Shown piece after piece: positions 28,241 through 37,248 of a stretch of 64,000 nucleotides of DNA; within the stretch, counting starts at the first letter, position 1; every line of letters begins with the position of its first letter. Both the position numbers and the translations under genes were made by a program. The notes under the pieces are model-generated. The model ran no database searches. It saw only the letters and a program-made list of their open reading frames with translations, and was not told the origin of the DNA. Source of the DNA: Cohnella kolymensis (lineage in GTDB: Bacteria; Bacillota; Bacilli; Paenibacillales; Paenibacillaceae); contig NZ_JXAL01000001.1 of assembly GCF_000829465.1 (NCBI RefSeq), forward strand, positions 1 to 64,000, read 5' to 3'.

Positions 28241-30645
28241 TTTTACGGCGATGATTTTGCGGACGGTTTTGCCTTCGGTCAAGGCTTTGACTTTGTCGAG
28301 GTTAAGCGCCAATTCCTGCATGCCGGCTTCATCGAGGTCGGACGGAATGTTGACGCGCTCCACAATTTTGCCGTTTACCTGGACGGCGATTTCGACTTCC
28401 GCATCGACCGTCAACGACGGATCGTATTCCGGCCACGGCGCATAACTGATAGAGCCCGCATGGCCAAGCTTCTCCCACAATTCTTCCGCAATATGCGGAG
28501 CGATCGGGGACAGCATCTGGACAAAATCCTCCATCGCTTTCTTCGGGAGCGTTTCGGACTTGTAAGCTTCGTTGACGAAAATCATCATCTGGCTGATCGC
28601 GGTATTGAACCGCAGAGCCTCGTAATCCTCGCCCACTTTCTTCAAGCTCTTATGCCATGTCCGGCGGAAATTTTCATCCCCGCTCACATTCTTTATTTTC
28701 ACATTCAAGCCGCCGTTATCATCAACGAACAACCGCCATACACGGGAAAGGAACCGGTATATACCGTCCACTCCATTGGTGTTCCAAGGCTTGGTCGCTT
28801 CCAGCGGGCCCATGAACATCTCATACATGCGAAGCGTGTCGGCGCCGAACTCGTTCACGATATCATCCGGGTTGATGACGTTGCCGCGGGATTTGGACAT
28901 TTTTTCGTTGTTGGTTCCCAATATCATCCCTTGGTTAACGAGCTTATGGAATGGCTCTTTCGTAGCGACCACACCGAGATCGTACAGCACCTTGTGCCAG
29001 AAACGGGCATACAGCAGATGAAGCACCGCATGCTCCGCGCCTCCAATGTACAAATCCACCGGCAGCCATTCGCGCTGCTTCTCAGGCGAACAGATTTCTT
29101 TCTCATTGAGCGGATCGATGAACCGCAAATAGTACCAGCAGCTGCCGGCCCACTGAGGCATCGTGTTCGTTTCGCGGCGCGCCCGCCGTCCGGTTCTCGG
29201 ATCGACCACGTTGACCCATTCCGAGACATTAGCAAGCGGCGACTCGCCAGTGCCTGAAGGCTGAATCGCATCCACATCCGGCAACAAAAGAGGAAGCTCC
29301 TCTTCCGGCACCGTGTCCATCGTACCGTCTTCAAAGTGGAGCACCGGAATCGGTTCGCCCCAATAACGCTGGCGGCTGAACAACCAGTCGCGCAGGCGGT
29401 AAGTGACCTTCCCTTTTCCTTTGCCGTTGCTCTCCAAATGACGGATCATCACTTCAATCGCATCATCAGTGGACAATCCGTTCAGGAACTCGGAATTGAC
29501 GAGTTTACCGTCGCCCGTAAATGCCGCTTCGGTAACATCTCCACCCTCGACCACCTCGATAATCGGCAGGCCGAACTTTTTAGCGAATTCCCAGTCCCGC
29601 TCGTCATGCCCCGGAACCGCCATGATGGCGCCGGTGCCATAACCGCCCAGCACATAATCCGCAATCCAGATCGGCAGCTTGCTGCCGTTGACGGGGTTGA
29701 TCGCATACGCACCGGTAAATACGCCGGATTTGTCCTTGGCCAGATCGGTGCGTTCGAGATCGCTTTTACGGGCGGCTTGCTCCACATAAGCTTCAACCGC
29801 AGCTTGCTGCTCTGCCGAAGCAATGCGGCCGACCAACTCATGCTCGGGAGCCAGCACACAATAAGTTGCACCGAATAAAGTGTCCGGACGCGTCGTAAAC
29901 ACCGTCAACTCAGCATCGTGACCGTCTATCTCAAACACAACTTCCGCACCGGTAGACTTGCCGATCCAATTCCGCTGCATATCCTTAATGCTTTCCGACC
30001 AGTCCAGCTCTTCCAAGTCTTCAAGCAGGCGCTCTGCATACTCGGTAATTCTGAGCATCCACTGTCTCATCGGCTTACGGACAACCGGATGGCCGCCGCG
30101 CTCGCTCAGCCCGTCGATGACTTCCTCGTTCGCAAGCACCGTGCCGAGCGCGGGACACCAGTTGACCGGCACTTCTGCGACATAAGCAAGGCCCTTCTTA
30201 TACAACTGGATAAAAATCCACTGCGTCCATTTGTAATATTGCGGATCCGTCGTGCTGATTTCGCGTTCCCAATCATACGAGAAACCGAGCGATTTGATCT
30301 GCCGCCGGAAATTGTCAATGTTCTCGACTGTAATTTCCCGCGGATGGCGGCCGGTTTGCAAAGCATATTGTTCGGCCGGCAGTCCGAAAGCGTCCCAGCC
30401 CATCGGATGCAGGACGTTAAAGCCCTTCATCCTTTTGAAGCGGCTCACGATGTCCGTTGCCGTGTAACCTTCCGGATGGCCGACGTGAAGCCCTGCGCCG
30501 GAAGGATAAGGGAACATGTCGAGCGCGTAAAATTTCGGTTTGCCGGGGTTTTCAGTCGTGCGGAATGTGTGGTGCGCATCCCAGTAACGCTGCCATTTCG
30601 GCTCGATCGTTTGCGGCTTGTAGCTTGATGATTATCTTGAGACAT
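28211..30645 (-). CDS. leuS: Leucyl-tRNA synthetase, frameshifted near 30624
   Basis: Class I synthetase charging tRNA-Leu. The main frame (28211-30517) shows [18 protein letters not shown] (HIGH-type motif HVGH), the CP1 editing domain, KMSKSRGNV (KMSKS) and the C-terminal domain. The N-terminus requires a frame change: ATG 30645 (MSQDNHQ) has AAGGGAGC 8 bases upstream, and restoring one base in CAAGCTAC (30624-30625) yields [17 protein letters not shown], the canonical start. LeuS is essential, so sequence error is likely. Controlled by the T-box upstream. Placed between comER and yqeM, unlike Bacillus subtilis. Confidence 0.92.
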
Positions 30646-30667
30646 GAGGTATTGCTCCCTTCGCAAT

Positions 30668-30926
30668 TAAAAAAACCTCCCGTCTCTAGCGTTGTCGCTA
30701 GGGACGAGAGGATTTATTCCCGTGGTACCACCCTAGTTGACGGCACCCTTCTTGGGTTACCGCCCACTTGTATCCCTTAACGCGGGCGACGCCGGGCTTA
30801 TCGGAGGAATCCGTTCAGCTCGGAGGCTCCAAGGCGAGTTCATCGTGAACGCTAACCGGCTTGCACCATCCGCCGGCTCTCTGAGTAACGTCAGTCGATT
30901 ACTGCTCCTTGTCACAGCCAAAGTAT
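30668..30926 (-). promoter_or_regulatory. T-box leader of leuS (leucine type)
   Basis: The minus strand carries an AGGGTGGTACCACG T-box motif (30734-30721), a preceding stem I region, and a specifier-like CTC (Leu) at 30838-30836 in the context GAACTCGCC. A strong terminator hairpin follows (CTCTCGTCCCTAGCG / CGCTAGAGACGGGAG, then seven T). Uncharged tRNA-Leu should favour the antiterminator. Confidence 0.93.
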
Positions 30927-30932
30927 GCCATG

Positions 30933-30962
30933 ATTATAGCCAATTCCAACAAATGATGTCAA
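30933..30962 (-). promoter_or_regulatory. SigA-type promoter of the leuS T-box transcript
   Basis: Minus-strand TTGACA (30962-30957) and TATAAT (30938-30933), both consensus, with an 18-base spacer. Confidence 0.85.
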
Positions 30963-30987
30963 GGCGTGCTATAGGAATGGGAGCGGG

Positions 30988-31776
30988 TTATTCAGGCTTA
31001 CGCGCGATATAAAATAACCGTTCCGAATCTTCATTCGGAGCTTCCCAGCTGAAATCAGCGCAAAGATGCAGCAGCTCGAAGCCGGCCGCCGTCAATTCGC
31101 GAGCCATCCAATCCGGCTCGTAAGCACGCTGCACATGTGATTCTTCGAACCGGTGATACAGCGCGCCCGGTCCCGACGGAGAAGCCTCGTCCTTCACGAA
31201 GAACGTCAGATCATGCTCGATGATCAAATCCTTAGGGTCGTAATCGCATGTCCACAAATAGGAAAGATCCTTCTCATCATATACAAAAGGCTGCTCCTCC
31301 GCATACCGTTCCAGCTGCTTGGGAGCATGAACATCAAACAGGAATAAACCTCCGGGAGCCAGTCCGGTGAAAGTCCTCCGCAGCGTCAGCTTGATGTCGT
31401 CAGGAGTTGTTAAATAGTTGAGGCAGTCACAAAAACTGATGACCGTGTCGACCGCCTGCGGAAGTTCCCAATCCCGCATATCCTGCTGAAGCCAGCGGAC
31501 AGTGCCTGGCTCTTGCCGAAGCCCGCGTCCCGGCGTCTCGTCCCATTTGTTGCGCGCAACGGACAGCATGTCGGCGGACAGATCGATGCCGAATACGCTA
31601 AAACCCGAACGGGCAAGCGGTATGGCCATATTGCCCGTCCCGCAGCCTAAATCGACGACCGTTCTCGGTATGCCGTATTTTTCCCAGCAGCTGCGTGCGA
31701 AAAACATCCATTCGGAATACGGCATTTCTTCCATCAGACGGTCGTATACGGCAGCGAATTGCCGGTAAGATCGCAT
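30988..31776 (-). CDS. yqeM: YqeM-like class I SAM-dependent methyltransferase
   Basis: 262-aa predicted methyltransferase. Motif I is VVDLGCGTGNMAIPLA (about 40-55), the acidic residue follows in FGIDLSADML, and motif post-I includes QQDMRDWELP. The C-terminal beta region is complete. The substrate is unknown. It follows rsfS in Bacillus as yqeM; here a cvfB-like gene intervenes. It lies downstream of cvfB by 35 bases, so it probably belongs to the yqeG-yqeM operon. Confidence 0.88.
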   Translation of the reverse strand: MRSYRQFAAVYDRLMEEMPYSEWMFFARSCWEKYGIPRTVVDLGCGTGNMAIPLARSGFSVFGIDLSADMLSVARNKWDETPGRGLRQEPGTVRWLQQDMRDWELPQAVDTVISFCDCLNYLTTPDDIKLTLRRTFTGLAPGGLFLFDVHAPKQLERYAEEQPFVYDEKDLSYLWTCDYDPKDLIIEHDLTFFVKDEASPSGPGALYHRFEESHVQRAYEPDWMARELTAAGFELLHLCADFSWEAPNEDSERLFYIARKPE

Positions 31777-31811
31777 GGCTGTCTCCTTTTCCGTTATGTA
31801 TGTCTTTGAAG

Positions 31812-32747
31812 TTAGTCGACGCGGTCCCCGTTATCCGAGCTTTGAGCCGGTTGCTCTGCGCTGACAAGATGAGTCCAGGTGCCTTTTTGCGTGACCAGCC
31901 CTTCCTTCATCAGCTTGCCCAATGCGCGTTTAAACGCGGATTTACTGAGCCCGAATCTCCTTTTAATATCGTCGGCGCTTGTCTCGTCGGAATAAGGCAT
32001 TGCACCGCCGGGCCTTTCTTTCATAAAAGCCAGCAGCCGATCCGCATCCTCGACGCGGCCGGTTTCTTTGGCGGGCCGAACGCTGAGGCTCACCCGCCCG
32101 TCTTCCCTCACCTGCGTGACACGGGCGCGAAATTTCTGTCCGATCCGCAGCGGGTGGATCATAGACGCGTCATGAATGTACCCGAGCGCACCGTAACCGA
32201 GCACGCCGCCTTCGACCAGCGTAAACACGCCGTCCCGGAAAACGTCGGTCACCCATCCTTCGCGCCATTCATTGTTCCAACCTGAAGGTGCGCGGAATAT
32301 CAAAGGCGCAAAATCGTCAATCTTCGCGAGCCGGGCCAGCATTCGCCCTTCTTTGTCCTGCCGCATGACGACATGAAGCTCGTCACCGTTCTGCGGCCAC
32401 ACATCACGCCGTTCGGGAGGCAGCTCCTTGAGCGGCAGCAGCAGCTGACGCCCGATTCCCATCTCCAGAAAGTAACCGAACCGGGGATGGAAATCCGCCA
32501 CTTCAAGCCTCGCCAATTGTCCGAACAACAGCTTCGGCCTGCGCAAAGTCGCGGTTATCCGTTCTTTGTCATCATGGAACAGAAATACCTCGACTTCCTC
32601 ACCTACTCTAGGCGTTGTGCCGACGGCTTCGCCATACGGGAGCAGCACTTCCTGTCCCTCTGTGTCTCCTTCGCCAAGAAACCACCCGTAAGGCGACGTC
32701 TCCCGGAGGACGCGCAATTTCAGAAGATGTCCCGCCGAAAGGTTCAT
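31812..32747 (-). CDS. cvfB: CvfB/YitL-like S1 RNA-binding protein
   Basis: 311-aa protein with several S1-like OB domains and a C-terminal winged helix. Blocks include VLLPYGEAVG, HPRFGYFLEMGIGRQLLLPL, GYIHDASMIHPLRIGQ and the tail FGLSKSAFKRALGKLMKEGL. In Staphylococcus the homolog CvfB affects virulence gene expression through RNA binding. The ATG at 32747 overlaps the rsfS stop by four bases, indicating coupling. This gene is not part of the equivalent Bacillus subtilis operon, where the homolog yitL lies elsewhere. Confidence 0.88.
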   Translation of the reverse strand: MNLSAGHLLKLRVLRETSPYGWFLGEGDTEGQEVLLPYGEAVGTTPRVGEEVEVFLFHDDKERITATLRRPKLLFGQLARLEVADFHPRFGYFLEMGIGRQLLLPLKELPPERRDVWPQNGDELHVVMRQDKEGRMLARLAKIDDFAPLIFRAPSGWNNEWREGWVTDVFRDGVFTLVEGGVLGYGALGYIHDASMIHPLRIGQKFRARVTQVREDGRVSLSVRPAKETGRVEDADRLLAFMKERPGGAMPYSDETSADDIKRRFGLSKSAFKRALGKLMKEGLVTQKGTWTHLVSAEQPAQSSDNGDRVD

Positions 32748-33088
32748 ACCGTTCCAACCGCTTTCGCATCCGACCACAGCCGCTCCAGATGATAGTACTC
32801 CCTCTCATCACGGTGAAACACATGCGCAACGACATCTCCCATGTCAATCAGCACCCAGCGCGCCGTATCCATCCCTTCCAACCGCACCCGAGCGCCGCTC
32901 ACTTCAGCACGTTTACGAATTTCCGTCGCGATCGACTGAACCTGAGTATCCGAGTTACCGTGGCAAATGACGAAATAGTCGGCGACCAAAGAAATACCCT
33001 GCAAATTCAGAGCGACCACATCAATCGCTTTTTTCTCTTCGGCTGCGTCCATCACCGCTTTTAACAATTGTTCCGAATTTCCCGCCAT
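32744..33088 (-). CDS. rsfS: Ribosomal silencing factor RsfS
   Basis: 114-aa RsfS/Iojap protein that binds uL14 and blocks 50S-30S joining during slow growth. Typical sequence includes DVVALNLQGISLVADYFVIC, GNSDTQVQSIATEI and WVLIDMGDVVAHVF. It is preceded by yqeK with a 3-base gap. Confidence 0.95.
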   Translation of the reverse strand: MAGNSEQLLKAVMDAAEEKKAIDVVALNLQGISLVADYFVICHGNSDTQVQSIATEIRKRAEVSGARVRLEGMDTARWVLIDMGDVVAHVFHRDEREYYHLERLWSDAKAVGTV

Positions 33089-33091
33089 GTC

Positions 33092-33685
33092 TCAACCTCC
33101 ATTAACCGTTGTATCTTTTTGTATTTTCAATTGCCTGATCAGATCATTGCGCGCTGTCACCGTGAGCGGGAAAATGGGTTTCCCCAGCTCGATCAACAGC
33201 TTTATCGTAGAATCGAATCCTGCGGCCAGCGCCTCTTCCAAACTATGTTGAGCGAGATCACGCATCTTATTCACACCTGGAAAATCACGGCCCGGCTCGA
33301 TATAGTCGGCCAAGCACACGATTTTATCGAGAAGCGTCATGTCTGCCCGTCCCGAAGTATGATAGCGGATCGCGTCGAGCACTTCTTCATCCTCGATCCG
33401 GTGCTCGTTCTGCACGGCCCAAGCGCCGACATGCGCATGCCACAGCTCTTTATCGTAATCCAGAAGCTCCCCGGGCAATCGCTCGGTGCGAATGATTTGT
33501 TCCATGCGATTGATCGGCCAGGCTTTGGAGTAATCATGCAGCAGCGCCGCAAGTTCAGCTTTCTCCGCGTCTCCTCCGAAGCGTTCCGCCAATTCAACCG
33601 CCGTCTTTACGACACCCAGTGTGTGCTGCCATCTTTTGTCCGGCATCTGGCTGCGGGTTGCTTCCCTTAATAGCTCAAGATTCAT
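33092..33685 (-). CDS. yqeK: YqeK-type HD hydrolase (symmetrical Ap4A hydrolase)
   Basis: 197-aa HD-domain phosphohydrolase; characterised YqeK proteins split Ap4A into two ADP. Metal ligands are visible as H24 in WQHTLGV, HD in ALLHDYSKAW, and later histidines and Asp (AIRYHTSG, DKIVCLADYIEPGR). Of two possible starts, ATG 33685 is 9 bases from AGAGGG and is preferred over ATG 33694. The start overlaps the end of nadD, so the two are translationally coupled. Confidence 0.92.
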   Translation of the reverse strand: MNLELLREATRSQMPDKRWQHTLGVVKTAVELAERFGGDAEKAELAALLHDYSKAWPINRMEQIIRTERLPGELLDYDKELWHAHVGAWAVQNEHRIEDEEVLDAIRYHTSGRADMTLLDKIVCLADYIEPGRDFPGVNKMRDLAQHSLEEALAAGFDSTIKLLIELGKPIFPLTVTARNDLIRQLKIQKDTTVNGG

Positions 33686-34262
33686 ATAAGCCATCCCTCT
33701 GAATCAATGTGAGCACCGGATCCGGAACCATATACCTGACCGACTTTCCTTCCTTCAACCTGCGCCGGATATCTGTGGACGATATGCCTATGGGCGGCAT
33801 GCTCGCACGAAGCAGCCGATCCTGTATGAAATCCGGAAGCTCCGCCTCCGTCACCGGCTCATTCGGCCGCTCCAGACCTACGAAGAAGATTCTCGCGGTC
33901 AGCTCATCTATGCTTCTCCAATTCGGCAGATCGTTAATCATGTCCGAGCCAACAATCCAGAAAAACATGATGTCAGGATGCCGCTGCTGCAACGCAGTAA
34001 CGGTATCGATCGTGTACGAAGTCCCGCTCCGGTGCAGTTCTATGTCTTCCACCTTAAAGCAGGGATTGCCGGCAATGGCTGCCTGCAGCATTTCGAGGCG
34101 TATGGAAGCAGCAACACCGGGCTCAGCTTTGTGAGGCGGAACAAGAGTGGGAACAAACCAGATTTGATCCAGCTCCGCTGCCTCTCTCGCTGCTTCAGCC
34201 GCCAATAGATGACCGATATGAATCGGATTAAAAGTACCGCCCAGCAAGCCGATCCGCTGCAT
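33675..34262 (-). CDS. nadD: Nicotinate-nucleotide adenylyltransferase NadD
   Basis: 195-aa enzyme that adenylates nicotinate mononucleotide in NAD synthesis. The nucleotidyltransferase signature GGTFNPIHIGHLLAA is at residues 8-22, and the C-terminal ISSTDIRRRLKEGKSVRY contains the ISxTxxR motif. The adjacent WFVPTLVPPHK region is typical. It lies between yhbY and yqeK, the Bacillus order. Confidence 0.96.
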   Translation of the reverse strand: MQRIGLLGGTFNPIHIGHLLAAEAAREAAELDQIWFVPTLVPPHKAEPGVAASIRLEMLQAAIAGNPCFKVEDIELHRSGTSYTIDTVTALQQRHPDIMFFWIVGSDMINDLPNWRSIDELTARIFFVGLERPNEPVTEAELPDFIQDRLLRASMPPIGISSTDIRRRLKEGKSVRYMVPDPVLTLIQRDGLYES

Positions 34263-34284
34263 AAGCCGCCGCCTTTCCCGCCTT

Positions 34285-34578
34285 TTAACGAGGAAGCTCG
34301 ATCTGTTTGTGGTCGCGAGATTCTTTGTATAGGACGATGGTTTTGCCGATTACCTGCGCGAGCTCAGAACCCGTACGCTCCGCCAGTTCGGCGCCGATCT
34401 CACGAGGGTCGTCCATGCAATTGTTCAGCACGGAGACTTTGATCAGTTCGCGGCTCTCTATCGCTTCTTCAATATGGCGGATGAGATGGTCGTTCGTGCT
34501 GCCTTTGCCTACCTGGAAAATCGGTTTCAGGTGGTGGGCAAGCGATCTGAGGTGGCGTTTTTGTTTACCCGTTAACAT
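34285..34578 (-). CDS. yhbY: YhbY/YqeI RNA-binding protein (CRM domain)
   Basis: 97-aa CRM-domain protein that associates with pre-50S particles. MLTGKQKRHLRSLAHHLKP and VGKGSTNDHLIRHIEEAI match the family, and GELIK-type residues occur in ELIKVSVLNNC. An open frame extends upstream into aroE, but GCAGGAG before ATG 34578 gives the canonical N-terminus. Confidence 0.94.
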   Translation of the reverse strand: MLTGKQKRHLRSLAHHLKPIFQVGKGSTNDHLIRHIEEAIESRELIKVSVLNNCMDDPREIGAELAERTGSELAQVIGKTIVLYKESRDHKQIELPR

Positions 34579-34609
34579 GTGGTTCTCCTGCTTTCTATAT
34601 GTGAAAATA

Positions 34610-35449
34610 TTATCCGAATGACGCGACAACAGCTTGCCGCATGACATCGATGGGCGCGGGTTGACCGGTCCAGTATTCGAAGGCGTACACGCCTTGATAA
34701 ATGAACATGCCCACCCCGCCGTGGATGCGGCAGCCACGCTGCTTCGCCTGCCGAAGGAATGCGGTTTCGCGCGGATTATAGACTAAATCGCTGGCCACCG
34801 CTTCCTGCTTCAGCCATGCTGCGTCTAACGGCACTGCGTCCAGGTTAGGCGACATACCAACCGATGTCGTATTGATCACAATATCCGCGTCGGAACAGGC
34901 TTCCTGAAGCTCGTCCCGGTTCACAACGCTGACGCTGCATTCCGCTGAGAAGGCAGCGGCCAGCCGTTCCGCTTTGTCGGCGGTACGGTTCGCTAAAAGG
35001 ATTGCAGAGGGTTTTTCCCGGGCCAAGGCCCACAGGATGCCCCTTGCGGCACCGCCGGCGCCTAGAATGACCACAGTTTTGCCGGTTAAGTCCAGCTCAA
35101 CCTCTTCCTTCAAAGAGCGCACGTAGCCGATCCCGTCTGTGTTATATCCGATCAGCCGGCCGTCTTCGTTGACAATCGTATTGACCGCTCCGGCTGCTTG
35201 CGCTCCTGCATGGATTTCATCGAGATAAGCCATGACATCCACTTTGTGCGGGATTGTGACGTTAAGTCCGCGAAAGCCCATTGCGCACATACCTGCGATC
35301 GCGTCACCAAGCTGCTCGCGAGTGACATGAAAAGCGCCGTAAGCCGCGTTGATGCCCATGTGCCGGAACGCCTCATTCATCATGACGGGCGATTTGGAGT
35401 GCCGTATCGGGTCTCCGATCACCCCATATAACACCGTGTTGCTGTCCAT
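34610..35449 (-). CDS. aroE: Shikimate dehydrogenase (NADP+)
   Basis: 279-aa enzyme of the chorismate pathway reducing 3-dehydroshikimate. Substrate domain: GVIGDPIRHSKSPVMMNEAF (SxS motif) and LNVTIPHKVDVMAYLD (Lys catalytic). NADP-binding domain: VVILGAGGAARGILWAL and LLANRTADKAERLA. The C-terminal Gln is in GVGMFIYQGVYAFEYWTG. It lies between yqeH and yhbY as in Bacillus. Confidence 0.96.
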   Translation of the reverse strand: MDSNTVLYGVIGDPIRHSKSPVMMNEAFRHMGINAAYGAFHVTREQLGDAIAGMCAMGFRGLNVTIPHKVDVMAYLDEIHAGAQAAGAVNTIVNEDGRLIGYNTDGIGYVRSLKEEVELDLTGKTVVILGAGGAARGILWALAREKPSAILLANRTADKAERLAAAFSAECSVSVVNRDELQEACSDADIVINTTSVGMSPNLDAVPLDAAWLKQEAVASDLVYNPRETAFLRQAKQRGCRIHGGVGMFIYQGVYAFEYWTGQPAPIDVMRQAVVASFG

Positions 35450-35482
35450 TAACAGCTTTCCCCTCTCCCGCTGTCTTGCTTC

Positions 35483-36604
35483 CTATAAGATGGAGTCACG
35501 CAGCATCACTTTAATGCCCCGCGGCGCATAGACATCCACTGTTGCTCCGCTGGAGCCGTTCGCTTGAATCCAGCCTAATCCGGATATAAACACATCCTGT
35601 TCCGTGTTCGGCTGAATCCGCAGCCTATGTCTTGTCCAAGGCGGCATACCTTCCAAGCCCTCCAAGTTTGGCGGAGCAAGCATCACTCCACGGTGCTCGG
35701 CGTATAAAGCATCCGCCTTTTCCATCTTCGTTCGATGGATCGGCAGCCCGCCTGACACATAAACCGTGAAAGACTGCCGCTCCCCCTCGACAAAATCAAA
35801 GCGCACCAACGAGCCGAAGAACAGCGTCTGCTTCTCATTCAACTGATAAGTAATCGGTTTAAGCGGCTTATCCGGCAGAACGGCACCTAAATCTTCGCGC
35901 GGAATAATCTCGGTGAGCCGGGAGGAATAGACGATTCCCGGCGTATCGATGATGCTTTTGCCGTCCTCCAGCGGAATCTCCACGGCGTCTAAAGTCGTCC
36001 CCGGGTACCGCGAGACCGTGAGCTCACGTTTCAAGTCGCTGTAATCGGAGATGAGCCGGTTAATCAGCGTGCTTTTGCCAACGTTAGTGGCGCCTACAAC
36101 ATATACGTCGCGGCGCCTGCGCAGGGAGTTGACCGCCTCCACGACCCGATCGAAGCCGGTATTGCGCCGAGCGCTGCACAGCACAACGTCCGCCACCTTC
36201 AGCCCATTCTCTTTGGCTTGCTTCTGCACCCAGTTGCGCAGACGGTTCCAATTCGTCACTCGCGGCAGCAAGTCGATTTTGTTCACGACGAGCAGGACGG
36301 GATTATTCCCGACAAAACGCTGCAAGCCCGAAATGATGCTCCCCTGGAAATCAAATATATCGACAATATGAACGACCAGACTGTCCGTGGACGCTACGCC
36401 GCCGAGCAGCTTGAGGAACTCGTCCTGGTTGACGGTAACGGAAGACGCTTCATTATAGTTTTTAATTCGAAAACAGCGTTGGCAGACTGCGGAGTCCTTA
36501 TCCAGCGAGGATTCCGGCACATAACCCGGCGTGTGGGTGTGTTCGCTTTGGAGCGCGATGCCGCACCCGGCACAACGGGGCTGCTGCAATTCATGATGAG
36601 CCAC
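35483..36604 (-). CDS. yqeH: Ribosome biogenesis GTPase YqeH
   Basis: 373-aa circularly permuted GTPase needed for 30S assembly. The N-terminal zinc finger (CAGCGIAL...CQRCFRIKNYN) is followed by the permuted G motifs: VVNKIDLLP (G4), then GATNVGKSTLINRLI (G1), then DTPGIVYSSRL (G3). A C-terminal RNA-binding domain completes it. Its start is one base from the yqeG stop, so the pair is coupled. Confidence 0.96.
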   Translation of the reverse strand: MAHHELQQPRCAGCGIALQSEHTHTPGYVPESSLDKDSAVCQRCFRIKNYNEASSVTVNQDEFLKLLGGVASTDSLVVHIVDIFDFQGSIISGLQRFVGNNPVLLVVNKIDLLPRVTNWNRLRNWVQKQAKENGLKVADVVLCSARRNTGFDRVVEAVNSLRRRRDVYVVGATNVGKSTLINRLISDYSDLKRELTVSRYPGTTLDAVEIPLEDGKSIIDTPGIVYSSRLTEIIPREDLGAVLPDKPLKPITYQLNEKQTLFFGSLVRFDFVEGERQSFTVYVSGGLPIHRTKMEKADALYAEHRGVMLAPPNLEGLEGMPPWTRHRLRIQPNTEQDVFISGLGWIQANGSSGATVDVYAPRGIKVMLRDSIL

Positions 36605-36605
36605 T

Positions 36606-37130
36606 TCAGCGCCCTCCTTTGTCCGGCCACAAACCTTTTTTGCGAAGGCGGGCTAATACGATTTTCTCGATTCTCCTGTTGAATCGGGTCATAAATCCTT
36701 CTTCACCCAGCGCAATCGGCGTCACCAGAATCGCGTGCAATCCGGCACGATGACCGCCCAGCACGTCCGTCAGCATCTGGTCACCCACGACGACCGCTTG
36801 CTCCGGCGGAAGTCCCATCAGCTGTAACGCTCTGTGGAACGACCTGCCCGCCGGTTTGCGTGCGGCCGGAATGAAGGGGATTCCCAGCGGCTCGGCAAAT
36901 CTGGAAACCCGGGTCAAATTATTGTTCGACAAAATGACGACTTTAAAGCCGTTATCCTTTAATAAATCAAGCCAACCGACCAATTCCGGCGTGGCCAGCG
37001 GAGTCTTCGCGCTCACAAGGGTGTTGTCCAGATCAGTAATGATCCCTGTCACACCGCTGTTTTTCAGTTCAACCAAATCAATATCGAATATCGTGTTCAC
37101 GATTTGATCGGGCAGTAATCGTTGGAACAT
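36606..37130 (-). CDS. yqeG: YqeG-family HAD phosphatase (subfamily IIIA)
   Basis: 174-aa HAD hydrolase. Motif I is TDLDNTLVSAKTP, motif II VVILSNNNLTRV, and the later Lys/Asp region reads AARKPAGRSFHRAL and VVVGDQMLTDVLGGHRAGL. The physiological substrate is unknown. It heads the yqeG-yqeH-aroE-yhbY-nadD-yqeK-rsfS-cvfB-yqeM run, with a TATTATACA box immediately upstream. Confidence 0.93.
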   Translation of the reverse strand: MFQRLLPDQIVNTIFDIDLVELKNSGVTGIITDLDNTLVSAKTPLATPELVGWLDLLKDNGFKVVILSNNNLTRVSRFAEPLGIPFIPAARKPAGRSFHRALQLMGLPPEQAVVVGDQMLTDVLGGHRAGLHAILVTPIALGEEGFMTRFNRRIEKIVLARLRKKGLWPDKGGR

Positions 37131-37198
37131 TGTGTATAATAACCCCTGTCTTTTAACCGTTATACTTCCTCAAAATATACCACACGCCACCCTGCCTT

Positions 37199-37237
37199 CA
37201 AAAACAGGGAAAGCCCGGAAATCCGGCGCTTTCCCGT
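37199..37237 (-). terminator. Terminator of the moxR-DUF58-transglutaminase operon
   Basis: GGGAAAG (37207-37213) pairs with CTTTCCC (37229-37235) around a CCGG-rich inner stem. The minus-strand sequence then reads TGTTTTTG. Confidence 0.8.
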
Positions 37238-37248
37238 TTGTTTGCAGC

